58,208 nt of DNA from Streptomyces pinistramenti (GCF_020564935.1 NZ_JAJCXB010000048.1:1-58208); one strand, 5' to 3'; positions 34,712 through 43,360 are shown, counted from the first letter of the stretch. Program-made: numbers and translations. Notes: generated from the letters alone by a model not told the origin.

Positions 34712-34727
34712 CGTGAACGGTATCACA
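34712..34727. promoter_or_regulatory. Rex-like operator of the atp operon
   Basis: On the minus strand the 16-mer TGTGATACCGTTCACG matches the redox regulator Rex consensus TGTGAACNNNTTCACA at 11 of 13 defined positions. It lies 120 nt before atpI, where NADH/NAD+-responsive control of respiration genes is known in Streptomyces. Confidence 0.65.
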
Positions 34728-34756
34728 AACTATTTGATGAGGTCTTTACCTCGATA

Positions 34757-34774
34757 GTGTGCCACCTGTCACAC
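34757..34774. promoter_or_regulatory. Inverted repeat upstream of atpI
   Basis: GTGTG-8 nt-CACAC (GTGTGCC/GTCACAC with one mismatch) lies in the AT-rich region upstream of the Rex-like site and may be a second operator or overlap a promoter. Nothing else is visible in 34592-34879. Confidence 0.35.
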
Positions 34775-34879
34775 GTGAGCGTGAACCTGCGCGTTGGTGC
34801 ACCGCACAACAGCCTTTTGCCTGCTATGGGGCCAACTTGTCCCGTTCCTGCGGGCAGTTGGCCGGTTCGAACCTCCGCT

Positions 34880-36244
34880 TCAGGAGTGACTGTCCGCCTT
34901 CCTTCGTTCCACGAAGCGTGACCGGTCGCCGATCGCGGTGGCACCGTGCAGCCCGGCGGGAACGGGCTCGCGCTCCCCCTCGCGCCGCTCCCGACCCTCG
35001 TGCCCGCCCGGTTCGCCGGTCCCACCGTCCGCGGCCACGGCGTCCGCGGGCTGCGCCGCACGGACCACCCTGCGGTAACGCGGTGGCACCATCCGCTCCG
35101 CCCAGCGCGGCGCCCGCGGCGTGAACCGCGGCAGCAGGAGCAGCACCAGACCGACCGCGCTCAGCAGCACGATGCCCAGCACGATCCACATGCTCGCGTT
35201 GTTGACCGAATAGGCGACCGCGCCGAAGGCGATCAGCGCCGACCAGAAGTACATGATCAGGACAGCGCGGCTGTGGGAATGGCCGATTTCCAGCAGCCGG
35301 TGGTGCAGGTGGCCCCGGTCGGCGGCGAACGGCGACTGGCCTTGCCAGGTACGCCGGACGATCGCCAGGATGAGGTCGGCGACCGGCACCGCGATGATGG
35401 TCAGCGGCAGCAGCAGCGGGATGTAGACCGGCACCATCGCATGGGTCGCCTCCCGCAGGCCGCCCGCCTTGAGGTTGAGCAGGTCCGGGTCGACCTGGCC
35501 GGTGACCGAGACCGCGCCGGCCGCCATCACCAGACCGATCAGCATCGACCCCGAGTCGCCCATGAAGATCCGGGCCGGATGCATGTTGTGCGGCAGGAAG
35601 CCCAGGCACATGCCCATCAGCACGACGGAGAACAGCGTGGCGGGCGCGGCCGCCTCGATGCCGTAGCCGAACCACATGCGGTACGCGTACATGAAGAAGG
35701 CCGCGGCGGCGATGCACACCATGCCGGAGGCCAGGCCGTCGAGCCCGTCGACGAAGTTGACCGCGTTGATGGTGATCACGACCAGCGCGACCGTCAGCAG
35801 CGTGCCCTGCATCGGAGTCAGCGAGACCGTGCCGACGCCGGGGATCGGGATCCACAGGATCGTCAGCCCCTGGAGGACCATCACGCCTGCGGCGATCATC
35901 TGGCCGCCGAGCTTGACCAGCGCGTCCACGCCCCATTTGTCGTCCAGGACGCCGAGCAGCCAGATCAGCGCGGCGCCGGAGAGCAGGGCCCGCGGCTCGT
36001 TGGAGTTGTCGAAGACGCTCCGGAGATTGGTCAGGTGCGAGGCGACCAGCAGCCCCGCGCACAACCCGCCGAACATCGCGATGCCGCCGAGTCTCGGTGT
36101 CGGCTCGCGGTGTACGTCACGGGCCCGGATCTCCGGCATCGCCCCGGCCGCGATGGCGAACTTCCGCACCGGGCCGGTCAGCAGGTAGGTCACCGCGGCC
36201 GTGACGCACAGCGTCAGCAGGTATTCACGCACGGGCTGCCCCAT
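34880..36244 (-). CDS. MraY/WecA-family glycosyl-1-phosphate transferase
   Basis: A 454-residue membrane enzyme transferring a sugar-1-phosphate to undecaprenyl phosphate. About eleven hydrophobic segments occur. Family motifs are present in order: HREPTPRLGG, LGVLDDKWG, ITINAVNFVDGLDGLASG, RIFMGDSGSMLIG and the cytoplasmic RGHLHHRLLEIGHS. The His cluster places it with WecA/TagO (GlcNAc-1-P type) rather than MraY. The last 75 residues are charged and disordered. A role in teichoic acid or other cell-wall glycopolymer synthesis is likely, which fits the LCP protein further on. Confidence 0.9.
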   Translation of the reverse strand: MGQPVREYLLTLCVTAAVTYLLTGPVRKFAIAAGAMPEIRARDVHREPTPRLGGIAMFGGLCAGLLVASHLTNLRSVFDNSNEPRALLSGAALIWLLGVLDDKWGVDALVKLGGQMIAAGVMVLQGLTILWIPIPGVGTVSLTPMQGTLLTVALVVITINAVNFVDGLDGLASGMVCIAAAAFFMYAYRMWFGYGIEAAAPATLFSVVLMGMCLGFLPHNMHPARIFMGDSGSMLIGLVMAAGAVSVTGQVDPDLLNLKAGGLREATHAMVPVYIPLLLPLTIIAVPVADLILAIVRRTWQGQSPFAADRGHLHHRLLEIGHSHSRAVLIMYFWSALIAFGAVAYSVNNASMWIVLGIVLLSAVGLVLLLLPRFTPRAPRWAERMVPPRYRRVVRAAQPADAVAADGGTGEPGGHEGRERREGEREPVPAGLHGATAIGDRSRFVERRKADSHS

Positions 36245-36340
36245 AGATATAGCTGGCCATCACAGCCACACACCCTATGCGTGTCCGACCCTCAGCCGTG
36301 AATACGGACCGGTACACCCGCCGCCCGCGGGCTTCCGGCG

Positions 36341-37720
36341 TCAGGCCCGATCGGGATAAGGGGGATGCCGGCGGACCAAAGCGACGGTGCGCGCACGCGC
36401 CGTGCCGTCCTCGCGCAGTGCCGCGCCGATCAGCTCGCCGATCTCCGCCATCTCGGCCTCGCCCATCCCCTGGGTCGTCACCGCCGCGGTGCCCAGACGG
36501 ATGCCGGTGCTCCGGGCGGGCGCCGTGTCAGGTCCCGCGGAGGCGGGCAGGGCGCAGGTGTCCAGCACGATCCCGGCGGCGGCGAGCCGGCCGCGTGCGG
36601 TGCGTGCGTCGATGCCGAGCGGCGCGGTGCCGGCGCAGATCAGGTGGGTGTCGGTGCCGCCGGTGGCGATCTGCATCCCCTGGCCGGCCAGGGCGTCGGC
36701 CAGCGCGCGGGCGTGGGCGACCACCTGGTGCGTGTACGCGCGGAAGGCCGGGGTGGCGGCCTCGCCGAAGGCGACGGCCTTGGCCGCGACGGAGTTCATC
36801 TGGGCGCCGCCCTGGCTGAACGGGAACACCGCACGGTCGATCCGCTCGGCCAGCCGCGCGCCGCACAGGATCAGCCCGCCGCGCGGCCCGCGCAGCACCT
36901 TGTGGGTGGTGCCGCACACCACGTCGGCGTACGGGACGGGGCTGGGCGCCGCTCCCCCGGCGATCAGCCCGAGCGGGTGGGCGACGTCGGCGATCAGGTA
37001 GGCGCCGGTCTCGTCGGCGATGTCGCGGAAGGCGGCGTAGTCGATGTGCCGTGGGTAGGAGATCGAGCCGCAGACCAGGGCCTTGGGGCGGCGGGCGCGG
37101 GCCAGGTCGCGGATGGCGTCGTAGTCCAGCAGGCCGGTGTCCTCGTCGACGCCGTAGCCGGCGAAGTCGAACCAGCGGCCGGAGAAGTTGGCGGGCGAGC
37201 CGTGGGTGAGGTGTCCGCCGTGCGGCAGGGACATGGCCAGGACGGTGTCTCCGGGGCGCAGCAGGGCGGCGTAGGCGGCCAGCACGGCCGAAGACCCGGA
37301 GTGGGCCTGGACGTTGGCGTGTTCGGCGCCGAACAGGGCCTTGGCGCGCTCCACGGCGATCCGCTCGGCAAGGTCGACGATCTCGCAGCCGCCGTGGTAG
37401 CGGGCGCCCGGGTAGCCCTCCGCGTACTTGTTGGCGAGGGGTGAGCCGAGGGCGGCGAGCACGGCGGGCGAGGTGAAGTTCTCGGCGGCGATCAGCTGGA
37501 GGCCGTCGGCCTGCCGGGCGCTCTCACCGAGCAGGACGCCGGCGATCTCGGGGTCCTCGGCGAGCAGCGCGCCGAAGTCCGCTCCGCCGGCCGGTCCCCC
37601 TGCCCCGTCGTGTGCGGCGTCCCGTACCCGGTCGGCGAGGGACGCGGCGGTGGCCTCGTCGCCTCCGGCGGGGGCGCGGCAGGCCGGTTGCCGGCTGCGG
37701 GCTGACGCGGTGGTGGACAT
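36341..37720 (-). CDS. glyA: Serine hydroxymethyltransferase
   Basis: A 459-residue PLP enzyme converting serine and tetrahydrofolate to glycine and methylene-THF. The PLP Lys274 lies in VVCGTTHKVLRGPRGG; LQLIAAENFTSPAVL, NKYAEGYPGARYHGGCE and NVQAHSGSSAVLAAY are typical. The N-terminus carries about 45 extra low-complexity residues. ATG 37720 has GGAG upstream. The sequence is divergent from the housekeeping GlyA, so it may be a second copy; the usual DMAHIAG is DVAHPLG here. PLP-binding residues are intact. Confidence 0.9.
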   Translation of the reverse strand: MSTTASARSRQPACRAPAGGDEATAASLADRVRDAAHDGAGGPAGGADFGALLAEDPEIAGVLLGESARQADGLQLIAAENFTSPAVLAALGSPLANKYAEGYPGARYHGGCEIVDLAERIAVERAKALFGAEHANVQAHSGSSAVLAAYAALLRPGDTVLAMSLPHGGHLTHGSPANFSGRWFDFAGYGVDEDTGLLDYDAIRDLARARRPKALVCGSISYPRHIDYAAFRDIADETGAYLIADVAHPLGLIAGGAAPSPVPYADVVCGTTHKVLRGPRGGLILCGARLAERIDRAVFPFSQGGAQMNSVAAKAVAFGEAATPAFRAYTHQVVAHARALADALAGQGMQIATGGTDTHLICAGTAPLGIDARTARGRLAAAGIVLDTCALPASAGPDTAPARSTGIRLGTAAVTTQGMGEAEMAEIGELIGAALREDGTARARTVALVRRHPPYPDRA

Positions 37721-37783
37721 CGCTGCTCCGGGCCTCGTACGGGGACGTAGTCCCAATGTAGGCGCGGTGGGGCGAACGGGCGC

Positions 37784-37803
37784 GGCGGCCGGGCCCGGCC
37801 GCC
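37784..37803 (-). terminator. Palindromic hairpin after the PTP gene
   Basis: A perfect 20-bp GC palindrome (GGCGGCCGGG and its complement) lies 14 bases beyond the stop of the phosphatase-like gene and 64 bases before glyA. Confidence 0.55.
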
Positions 37804-37816
37804 CCGCGGGCAGGTG

Positions 37817-38551
37817 TCAGGCGCGGGCCGGGACTCCGGTGAGCGCGGTGACGACCGGGTCGAGTGCCTGGTTGATCTCGTCGCCGATGGAGCGGAAGAA
37901 GGTGATGGGGGCGCCGTAGGGGTCGTGGACCTCGTCGGACTCCGGGGTGGGCGCCAGCAGCCAGCCGCGCAGCGCGGCGGCGGCGCCGACCAGGGCGCGG
38001 GCGCGCTCGACCAGGCCGCCGTCCGGCAGCCGCGGGTCGGGCTCGGGCAGCGTGGCCGGGTCTATGGCGCGTACCAGCCGGTTGAACTCCTTGAGCGTGA
38101 AGGTGCGAAGACCCGCGGAGTGGCCCATGGAGATGACCTGGGCGCGGTGGTCGCGGGTGGCGGTCAGCACCAGGTCGGCGCGGATGACGTGCTCGTCGAG
38201 CAGTTCACGGCCGGTGAAGCCCGCCGGGTCGGCGCCGTAGTCGGCGAGCACCGTCGCGGCGTGCGTCTCCATCGGGGCGCCTTCGTGGCCCCAGGTGCCG
38301 GCGCTCTCCACCAGCAGTCCGCCGCTGCCCTCGCCGCCCAGGCGCAGGTCCAGGGCATGGCGGTGCAGCCGCTCGGTGATCGGCGAGCGGCAGACGTTGC
38401 CGGTGCTGACGTGCAGGATCCGGAAGCGGCCCGGCACGCCGGTCACCGGCGAGAAGGCGGTGTGGGGGGCAGGGGCGGAAAAACCGGAAGGGGGGGCCGG
38501 CGGGAAGGTCGCATCGCCGTATCCCGCTATGCCACGCCCCAGGGGCGCCAT
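37817..38551 (-). CDS. LMW protein-tyrosine-phosphatase homologue lacking the nucleophile
   Basis: A 244-residue protein with a low-molecular-weight PTP domain after a 40-residue Pro/Ala-rich N-terminus. The P-loop should read V-C-x-G-N-x-C-R-S; here it is HVSTGNVCRSP, with Ser49 in place of the catalytic Cys (codon AGC at 38405-38407) and Arg55 retained. The general-acid motif is kept as EVHDPYG. It may be a pseudo-enzyme or bind phosphotyrosine without cleaving it. Its ATG shares one base with the stop of the TsaC gene (TGATG), so the pair is coupled. Confidence 0.85.
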   Translation of the reverse strand: MAPLGRGIAGYGDATFPPAPPSGFSAPAPHTAFSPVTGVPGRFRILHVSTGNVCRSPITERLHRHALDLRLGGEGSGGLLVESAGTWGHEGAPMETHAATVLADYGADPAGFTGRELLDEHVIRADLVLTATRDHRAQVISMGHSAGLRTFTLKEFNRLVRAIDPATLPEPDPRLPDGGLVERARALVGAAAALRGWLLAPTPESDEVHDPYGAPITFFRSIGDEINQALDPVVTALTGVPARA

Positions 38552-39198
38552 CAATTGGCCACCTCTAGCTCGGGTACCACCTTGCGCAGTTCCTCCGCGC
38601 TGATCGCGCCCTCGCGCAGCAGCACCGGGGTCTTTCCGGTGACGTCGACGATCGAGGACGGTACGGCGGCGGGGGTGGGGCCGCCGTCGAGGTAGACGGA
38701 GACGGAGTCGCCGAGCATTCCCTGGGCCGCGTCGCAGTCCTGCGGGGAAGGGTGTCCTGTGAGGTTGGCGCTGGAGACGGCCATCGGGCCGAAGTCGTTG
38801 AGCAGTTCGATCGCGACGGGGTGCAGCGGCATCCGGACCGCGACGGTGCCGCGGGTCTCGCCGAGGTCCCAGGTCAGCGACGGCTGGTGGGTGGCGACCA
38901 GGGTCAGCGCGCCGGGCCAGAAGGCGTCGACCAGCTCCCACGCCTGCTCGGAGAAGTCGGTGACCAGGCCGTGCAGGGTGTTCGGGGATCCGACGAGCAC
39001 CGGGGACGGCATGCCGCGGCCGCGGCCCTTGGCCTCCAGCAGGTCGCCGACGGCGTCGGCGCTGAACGCGTCCGCGCCGATGCCGTAGACGGGGTCGGTC
39101 GGCAGCACGACCAGCTCGCCGCGGCGGACGGCCGACGCGGCTTCGCGCAGACCGGTCGCGCGGTCGGTCGCGTCGCTGCAGTCGTATCGCCGTGCCAT
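38551..39198 (-). CDS. L-threonylcarbamoyladenylate synthase (Sua5/YciO/YrdC)
   Basis: A 215-residue enzyme making threonylcarbamoyl-AMP from Thr, bicarbonate and ATP for tRNA t6A37. The YrdC domain shows VLPTDPVYGIGADAFS, EAKGRGRGMPSPVLV (the KGR nucleotide-binding segment), TLVATHQP and AVSSANLTGHPSPQD. It is the short form without a Sua5 C-terminal domain. It lies downstream of prmC in a translation-related cluster. Confidence 0.94.
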   Translation of the reverse strand: MARRYDCSDATDRATGLREAASAVRRGELVVLPTDPVYGIGADAFSADAVGDLLEAKGRGRGMPSPVLVGSPNTLHGLVTDFSEQAWELVDAFWPGALTLVATHQPSLTWDLGETRGTVAVRMPLHPVAIELLNDFGPMAVSSANLTGHPSPQDCDAAQGMLGDSVSVYLDGGPTPAAVPSSIVDVTGKTPVLLREGAISAEELRKVVPELEVAN

Positions 39199-39248
39199 TT
39201 AACGGTCCTCCTCGTGCGGAACGGATACATCGGGCGTCGGGGCGGCGG

Positions 39249-40130
39249 TCATGGCGTCGCCCGGCGCGCGGTGGCGAAACGGGGCCTGTTGTTGAGGTCG
39301 GGGTGGTCGGCCGCGTCGGCCCAGCCCCGCTCCTCGGTGAAGATCCACGGCACCTGGCCGCCCTGGGTGTCGGCGTGCTCGATGACGACGAGGCCGCCGG
39401 GCCGCAGCAGCCGGTGTGCGGTGCGCTCGATGCCCCGGATGGTGTCCAGGCCGTCCTCGCCGGAGAACAGCGCCAGTTCGGGGTCGTGGTCGCGGGCCTC
39501 GGGTGCGACGTACTCCCACTCGGTGAGCGGGATGTACGGCGGGTTGGAGACGACCAGGTCGACCTGTCCGTCCAGTTCGGGGAGCGCGGTGAGCGCGTCG
39601 CCCTGGTGGAGGTGGACGCGGGAGCCCTCGACGTTCTGCCGCGCGTACTTCAGTGCCTGGTCGGACAGCTCGACCGCGTGCACCGTGGAGCGCGGCACTT
39701 CCTGCGCCAGGGCGAGGGCGATGGCCCCCGAGCCGGTGCACAGGTCGACGATGAGCGGTTCGACGACGTCCATCGCGCGGACCGCGTCTATGGCCCAGCC
39801 GACGACGGACTCGGTCTCCGGGCGGGGCACGAACACCCCGGGCCCGACGTGGAGTTCGAGGTACCGGAAGAAGGCGCGGCCGGTGATGTGCTGGAGCGGT
39901 TCACGCGCCTCGCGGCGGGCGACGGCCTCCCAGTAGCGGGCGTCGAAGTCCGCGTCGGGGACCGTGTGCAGCTGGCCGCGCTTGACGCCGTGCACATGCG
40001 CGGCCAGCTCCTCGGCGTCGAAGCGCGGTGAGGGTACGCCGGCGTCGGCCAGCCGCTGGGTGGCCTGGGCCACCTCGGCGAGCAGCAACGTGCGGGGATT
40101 TCGGGGTCGTCCCCCAGGGGACTGCTGCAC
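39249..40130 (-). CDS. prmC: Peptide chain release factor N5-glutamine methyltransferase
   Basis: A 293-residue SAM-dependent methyltransferase that methylates the GGQ glutamine of release factors. The hallmark VVSNPPYIPL (NPPY) is present, with the SAM loop VDLCTGSGAIALALAQEV and an N-terminal substrate-binding domain. The first 13 residues (from GTG 40130) are read from a C/G-tract repeat (40100-40124) and look non-native; translation may begin near LLLAEVAQATQRL. It is 31 nt after its substrate gene prfA. Confidence 0.93.
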   Translation of the reverse strand: MQQSPGGRPRNPRTLLLAEVAQATQRLADAGVPSPRFDAEELAAHVHGVKRGQLHTVPDADFDARYWEAVARREAREPLQHITGRAFFRYLELHVGPGVFVPRPETESVVGWAIDAVRAMDVVEPLIVDLCTGSGAIALALAQEVPRSTVHAVELSDQALKYARQNVEGSRVHLHQGDALTALPELDGQVDLVVSNPPYIPLTEWEYVAPEARDHDPELALFSGEDGLDTIRGIERTAHRLLRPGGLVVIEHADTQGGQVPWIFTEERGWADAADHPDLNNRPRFATARRATP

Positions 40131-40161
40131 GGGGGTCCTCCAGCCGGTGCGTACGGTGGTC

Positions 40162-41241
40162 TTACTGGGCGGCGGCGAGCTTGGCCGCCGAGTCGGCGTC
40201 CACGCATGCCTGGATGACCGGGTCCAGCTCGCCGTCGAGCACCTGGTCCAAGTTGTACGCCTTGAAGCCCACGCGGTGGTCCGAGATGCGGTTTTCCGGG
40301 AAGTTGTACGTCCGGATGCGCTCGGAGCGGTCGACGGTGCGGACCTGGCTGCGGCGGGCGTCCGACGCTTCCTTCTCGGCCTCTTCCTGGGCGGCGGCCA
40401 GCAGCCGCGAGCGCAGGATGCGCAGGGCCTGCTCCTTGTTCTGGAGCTGGCTCTTCTCGTTCTGGCAGGAGACGACGATGCCGGTGGGCAGGTGGGTGAT
40501 GCGCACCGCGGAGTCGGTGGTGTTGACGGACTGGCCGCCGGGGCCCGACGAGCGGTACACGTCGATCCGCAGGTCGTTGGGGCCGATCTCGACCTCGACC
40601 TCCTCGGCCTCCGGTGTGACCAGCACGCCGGCCGCCGAGGTGTGGATGCGGCCCTGCGACTCGGTGGCAGGCACCCGCTGCACGCGGTGCACGCCGCCCT
40701 CGTACTTCAGCCGTGCCCAGACGCCCTGGCCGGGCTCGGTGGCCCCGCCGCCGCCCTTGGTCTTCACGGCGACCTGGACGTCCTTGTAGCCGCCGAGGTC
40801 GGACTCGTTGGCTTCCAGGATCTCGGTCTTCCAACCGGCCCGCTCGGCGTAGCGCAGGTACATCCGCAGCAGGTCGCCGGCGAACAACGCGGATTCCTCG
40901 CCGCCCTCGCCGGCCTTGACCTCAAGGATGACGTCCTTGTCGTCGCTGGGGTCGCGGGGCACCAGCAGCAGCCGCAGCTTCTCGGTGAGTTCCTCGCGCC
41001 TGGCGTCGAGTTCCTTGACCTCGTCGGCGAAGTCCGGGTCGTCCGCGGCGAATTCGCGCGCGGTCTCCATGTCCTCGCCGGTCTGCTTCCAGGAACGGTA
41101 CGTCGTGATGATCGGGGTCAGCTCGGAGTAGCGCTTGTTGAGCCGCATGGCCTCGCGCTGGTCGGCGTGGACCGCGGGGTCGGCCAGCCGCGTTTCGAGA
41201 CCGGCGTGCTCGCCGATCAGTTCCTCGACCGCCTCGAACAT
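40162..41241 (-). CDS. prfA: Peptide chain release factor 1
   Basis: A 359-residue RF1 that terminates translation at UAA and UAG. The codon-recognition motif is RVPATESQGR (P-A-T), and the peptidyl-tRNA hydrolysis motif SSGPGGQSVNTTDSAVRI contains the methylated Gln of GGQ. The N-terminal domain is EEGGKAGEGGEESALFAGDLL-like (seen as KAGEGGEESALFAGDLLRMY). Length is normal. Confidence 0.97.
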   Translation of the reverse strand: MFEAVEELIGEHAGLETRLADPAVHADQREAMRLNKRYSELTPIITTYRSWKQTGEDMETAREFAADDPDFADEVKELDARREELTEKLRLLLVPRDPSDDKDVILEVKAGEGGEESALFAGDLLRMYLRYAERAGWKTEILEANESDLGGYKDVQVAVKTKGGGGATEPGQGVWARLKYEGGVHRVQRVPATESQGRIHTSAAGVLVTPEAEEVEVEIGPNDLRIDVYRSSGPGGQSVNTTDSAVRITHLPTGIVVSCQNEKSQLQNKEQALRILRSRLLAAAQEEAEKEASDARRSQVRTVDRSERIRTYNFPENRISDHRVGFKAYNLDQVLDGELDPVIQACVDADSAAKLAAAQ

Positions 41242-41342
41242 CGTGGGGTTCCTTAGCTGACTGGTGGTTCCGGGGGCCGGTCACCTGGTGCGGCGGAGCC
41301 GCGGCGTTTCCGGACCCCCGGCCGGGTCCGTGGCCTGGACGA

Positions 41343-41396
41343 CAAAGCGCCGGTCCGGTCACCCCTGCGAGGGGGCGACCGGAGACCGGCGCCTTG
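41343..41396 (-). terminator. Terminator of rpmE
   Basis: A long stem pairs AAGGCGCCGGTC with GACCGGCGCTT, with an inner CGGTCGCCCC/GGGGTGACCG pair, directly after the rpmE stop. It is followed on the minus strand by CTTTGT. Confidence 0.75.
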
Positions 41397-41403
41397 CGGG
41401 TCG

Positions 41404-41628
41404 CTACTTCTTGGCCGAGCCGGCGGCCTTGCCGAAGCGGGCCTCGAAGCGGGCCACACGGCCACCGGTGTCCATGATCTTCTGCTTGCCCGTGTAGAAC
41501 GGGTGGCACTCGGAGCAGACGTCGGCACGGATGGCGCCGCCGTCAACGGTGCTACGGGTGGTGAACGACGCGCCACAGGTGCAGCTGACCTGGGTCTCGA
41601 CGTATTCCGGGTGGATGTCGCGCTTCAA
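41404..41628 (-). CDS. rpmE: 50S ribosomal protein L31
   Basis: A 74-residue ribosomal protein. It is the zinc-binding (C+) form: Cys16, Cys18, Cys38 and Cys41 in SCTCGASF and CSECHPFYTGKQK. It begins MKRDIHPEYV. The basic C-terminus FGKAAGSAKK is typical of actinobacteria. As a C+ paralogue it would be the zinc-replete form replaced by a C- protein under zinc limitation. Confidence 0.96.
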   Translation of the reverse strand: MKRDIHPEYVETQVSCTCGASFTTRSTVDGGAIRADVCSECHPFYTGKQKIMDTGGRVARFEARFGKAAGSAKK

Positions 41629-41803
41629 GGGGTTCTCCTAGGTTCGGGAGTGCTCCGGGTCGTGGTGCGGGTTGCGTCACGTGAACCGGAGCCGACGGTC
41701 CAGTCTGCCAGGACTTGCCGTATCTCCCAAAACCGGGGTAGGGCGTCAGGTATTCCCCCGAGCCGGTCCGGCAGCGGGCGGTGGGCGGCCCGCTACCAGC
41801 GGT

Positions 41804-41868
41804 AGGGCCTGTCGTTTGGGTCAGGTCGGACCCCGCGAGCCCGGCCTGGCCCAAAAACGGCAGGCCCT
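41804..41868. terminator. Terminator between LCP gene and rpmE
   Basis: AGGGCCTGTCGTTTGGG (from 41804) pairs imperfectly with CCCAAAAACGGCAGGCCCT (to 41868), 14 bases beyond the LCP gene stop. The T/A runs in the stem make it suited to both directions. Confidence 0.65.
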
Positions 41869-41881
41869 GGCTGGGCGGCCG

Positions 41882-43006
41882 CTACTTCACGTACGAGCTG
41901 GTGCCGCCCTTGTCGCCCGCGGAGTCCTTGGTCGCGGACTTCGGGATGGGCCGGTCCCGGTGCAGCGCGTCCCAGACCTGCTGGGCCTGCCGGGGCAGCG
42001 GGAGCACCCGCGCGGGGTCGAGCTTGTCGTACGTCACCGGCAGCGTCACCATGTGGATGTTCTCCGAGCCGATGCCGCCCAAGCTCTTGGCCAGGCCGGT
42101 GAGTTCGCCGACCGAGTTGAGGTCGGTGTCGGTGGTGACGGCCTTGGTCGCGGTGTCCGCGATGTCGTAGAGCTTGCTCGGGTTGGTGAGCACGCCGACG
42201 TGCTTGACCTGCTCCATCAGGGCCTTGATGAAGGTCTGCTGGAGCTGGATGCGGCCCAGGTCGCTGCCGTCGCCACCGGGCACGCCGTGCCGGGTACGGA
42301 CGAGGCCGAGCGACTGCTCGCCGCTGAGCGTGTGCTTGCCGGCCGGCAGGTGCAGATGGCTGCTGTTGTCGTTGATCGGCTTGCTGGTGGTGATGTCCAC
42401 CCCGCCCAGCGCGTCGATGAGCTTCTTGAAGCCGGTGAAGTCCACCTCGATGAAGTGGTCCATCCGGATACCGCTGAGCGATTCGACGGTCTTGACGGCG
42501 CAGGCGGGGCCGCCGACCTCGTACGCGGTATTGAACATCACCCGCTGCGCGCCGGGGACGTCCTTGCCGTCCTTGGTGCAGTCGGGGCGCTTGATGAGGG
42601 TGTCGCGCGGGATGCTGACGACACTGGCCTTCTTGTGGCCCTTGTAGACGTGCAGGACCATCGCGGTGTCCGAGCGGGCGCCGCCCTCGTCGGTGCCGTA
42701 CCGGCTGTTCTTGCCGGCCCGCGAGTCCGAGCCCAGGACCAGGATGTCCATCGAGCCGTTGTCGACGTTCTGCGGCCGGTCCTTGCCGAGGGCGGCGTTG
42801 ATGTCGACGCCCTTCAGGTTGCCGTTGAGCTTGAAGTAGACGAAGCCGAGGCCGGCGCCGCCGAGCAGGGCGCAGCTGACCAGGGCGGACAGCGTGAGGG
42901 TCAGCGCGCGGCGGCGCCGGGTGGGGGCCTTGCGCCGACGGCCCGTGGCACGTATGCCGCGGGCACGGCTTTCGGCCGTCTTCGCGGTCCCGTTGCTGTC
43001 CGCCAT
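41882..43006 (-). CDS. LytR-CpsA-Psr (LCP) family protein
   Basis: A 374-residue membrane protein that attaches polyprenyl-linked glycopolymers to peptidoglycan. A basic N-terminus (RRRKAPTRRRRA) precedes one membrane helix (about 35-60). The extracytoplasmic LCP domain has DILVLGSDSRAG, the SDTAMVLHVY strand and SIPRDTLIKRP, with conserved Asp and Arg for phosphate binding, and further on ALGGVDI. The ATG at 43006 has GGAG five bases upstream. The WecA-like transferase in the window could supply its substrates. Confidence 0.92.
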   Translation of the reverse strand: MADSNGTAKTAESRARGIRATGRRRKAPTRRRRALTLTLSALVSCALLGGAGLGFVYFKLNGNLKGVDINAALGKDRPQNVDNGSMDILVLGSDSRAGKNSRYGTDEGGARSDTAMVLHVYKGHKKASVVSIPRDTLIKRPDCTKDGKDVPGAQRVMFNTAYEVGGPACAVKTVESLSGIRMDHFIEVDFTGFKKLIDALGGVDITTSKPINDNSSHLHLPAGKHTLSGEQSLGLVRTRHGVPGGDGSDLGRIQLQQTFIKALMEQVKHVGVLTNPSKLYDIADTATKAVTTDTDLNSVGELTGLAKSLGGIGSENIHMVTLPVTYDKLDPARVLPLPRQAQQVWDALHRDRPIPKSATKDSAGDKGGTSSYVK

Positions 43007-43360
43007 CTGCTCCTCAGTCCTCGTTGGCTCGGCAAGCCCCTCGTCATTACCGCGCAGGCACGCCGCGTTGCTCCCTGTGAGACGGGGGGACGACCGGAAG
43101 GGTTGCACAGCACCGTATGAGCCCTTTCTTAGAAACCGCTGCGGGCACGTCCCCGATGTGCTTCCCTTCCGCCCGCTCCCACCTGCGGTTTCGGACCGCC
43201 GCCGGGCCGCGCGTGCGCCGCCGCCGACGGCCGGTTCCTGTGCGGAAGGTCTCAGCTCCGCACCCGGTACGCGGCGGCGCGCGCCCGCCGGGACAGCACG
43301 AAGCCCTCCTCCCCCGGCGGGGCGAGAAGGGCTTCGTGTGCGGCGCTACGGCCAGGGGCG
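43007..43360. other. rho-LCP intergenic region
   Basis: No gene is supported. It contains the rho terminator at 43298-43337 and, near the LCP side, an AT-rich palindrome TTTCT-T-AGAAA (43125-43135) that could be part of the LCP promoter area. Confidence 0.5.
43298..43337 (-). terminator. Terminator of rho
   Basis: ACGAAGCCCT (43298-43307) pairs with AGGGCTTCGT (43328-43337), with further partial pairing of the C and G runs inside, 24 nt beyond the rho stop. Confidence 0.75.

Noticed and set aside
37721..37816. Riboswitch upstream of glyA
   Set aside because: Less than 100 nt, dominated by a GC palindrome that serves as terminator; no glycine aptamer core is visible.
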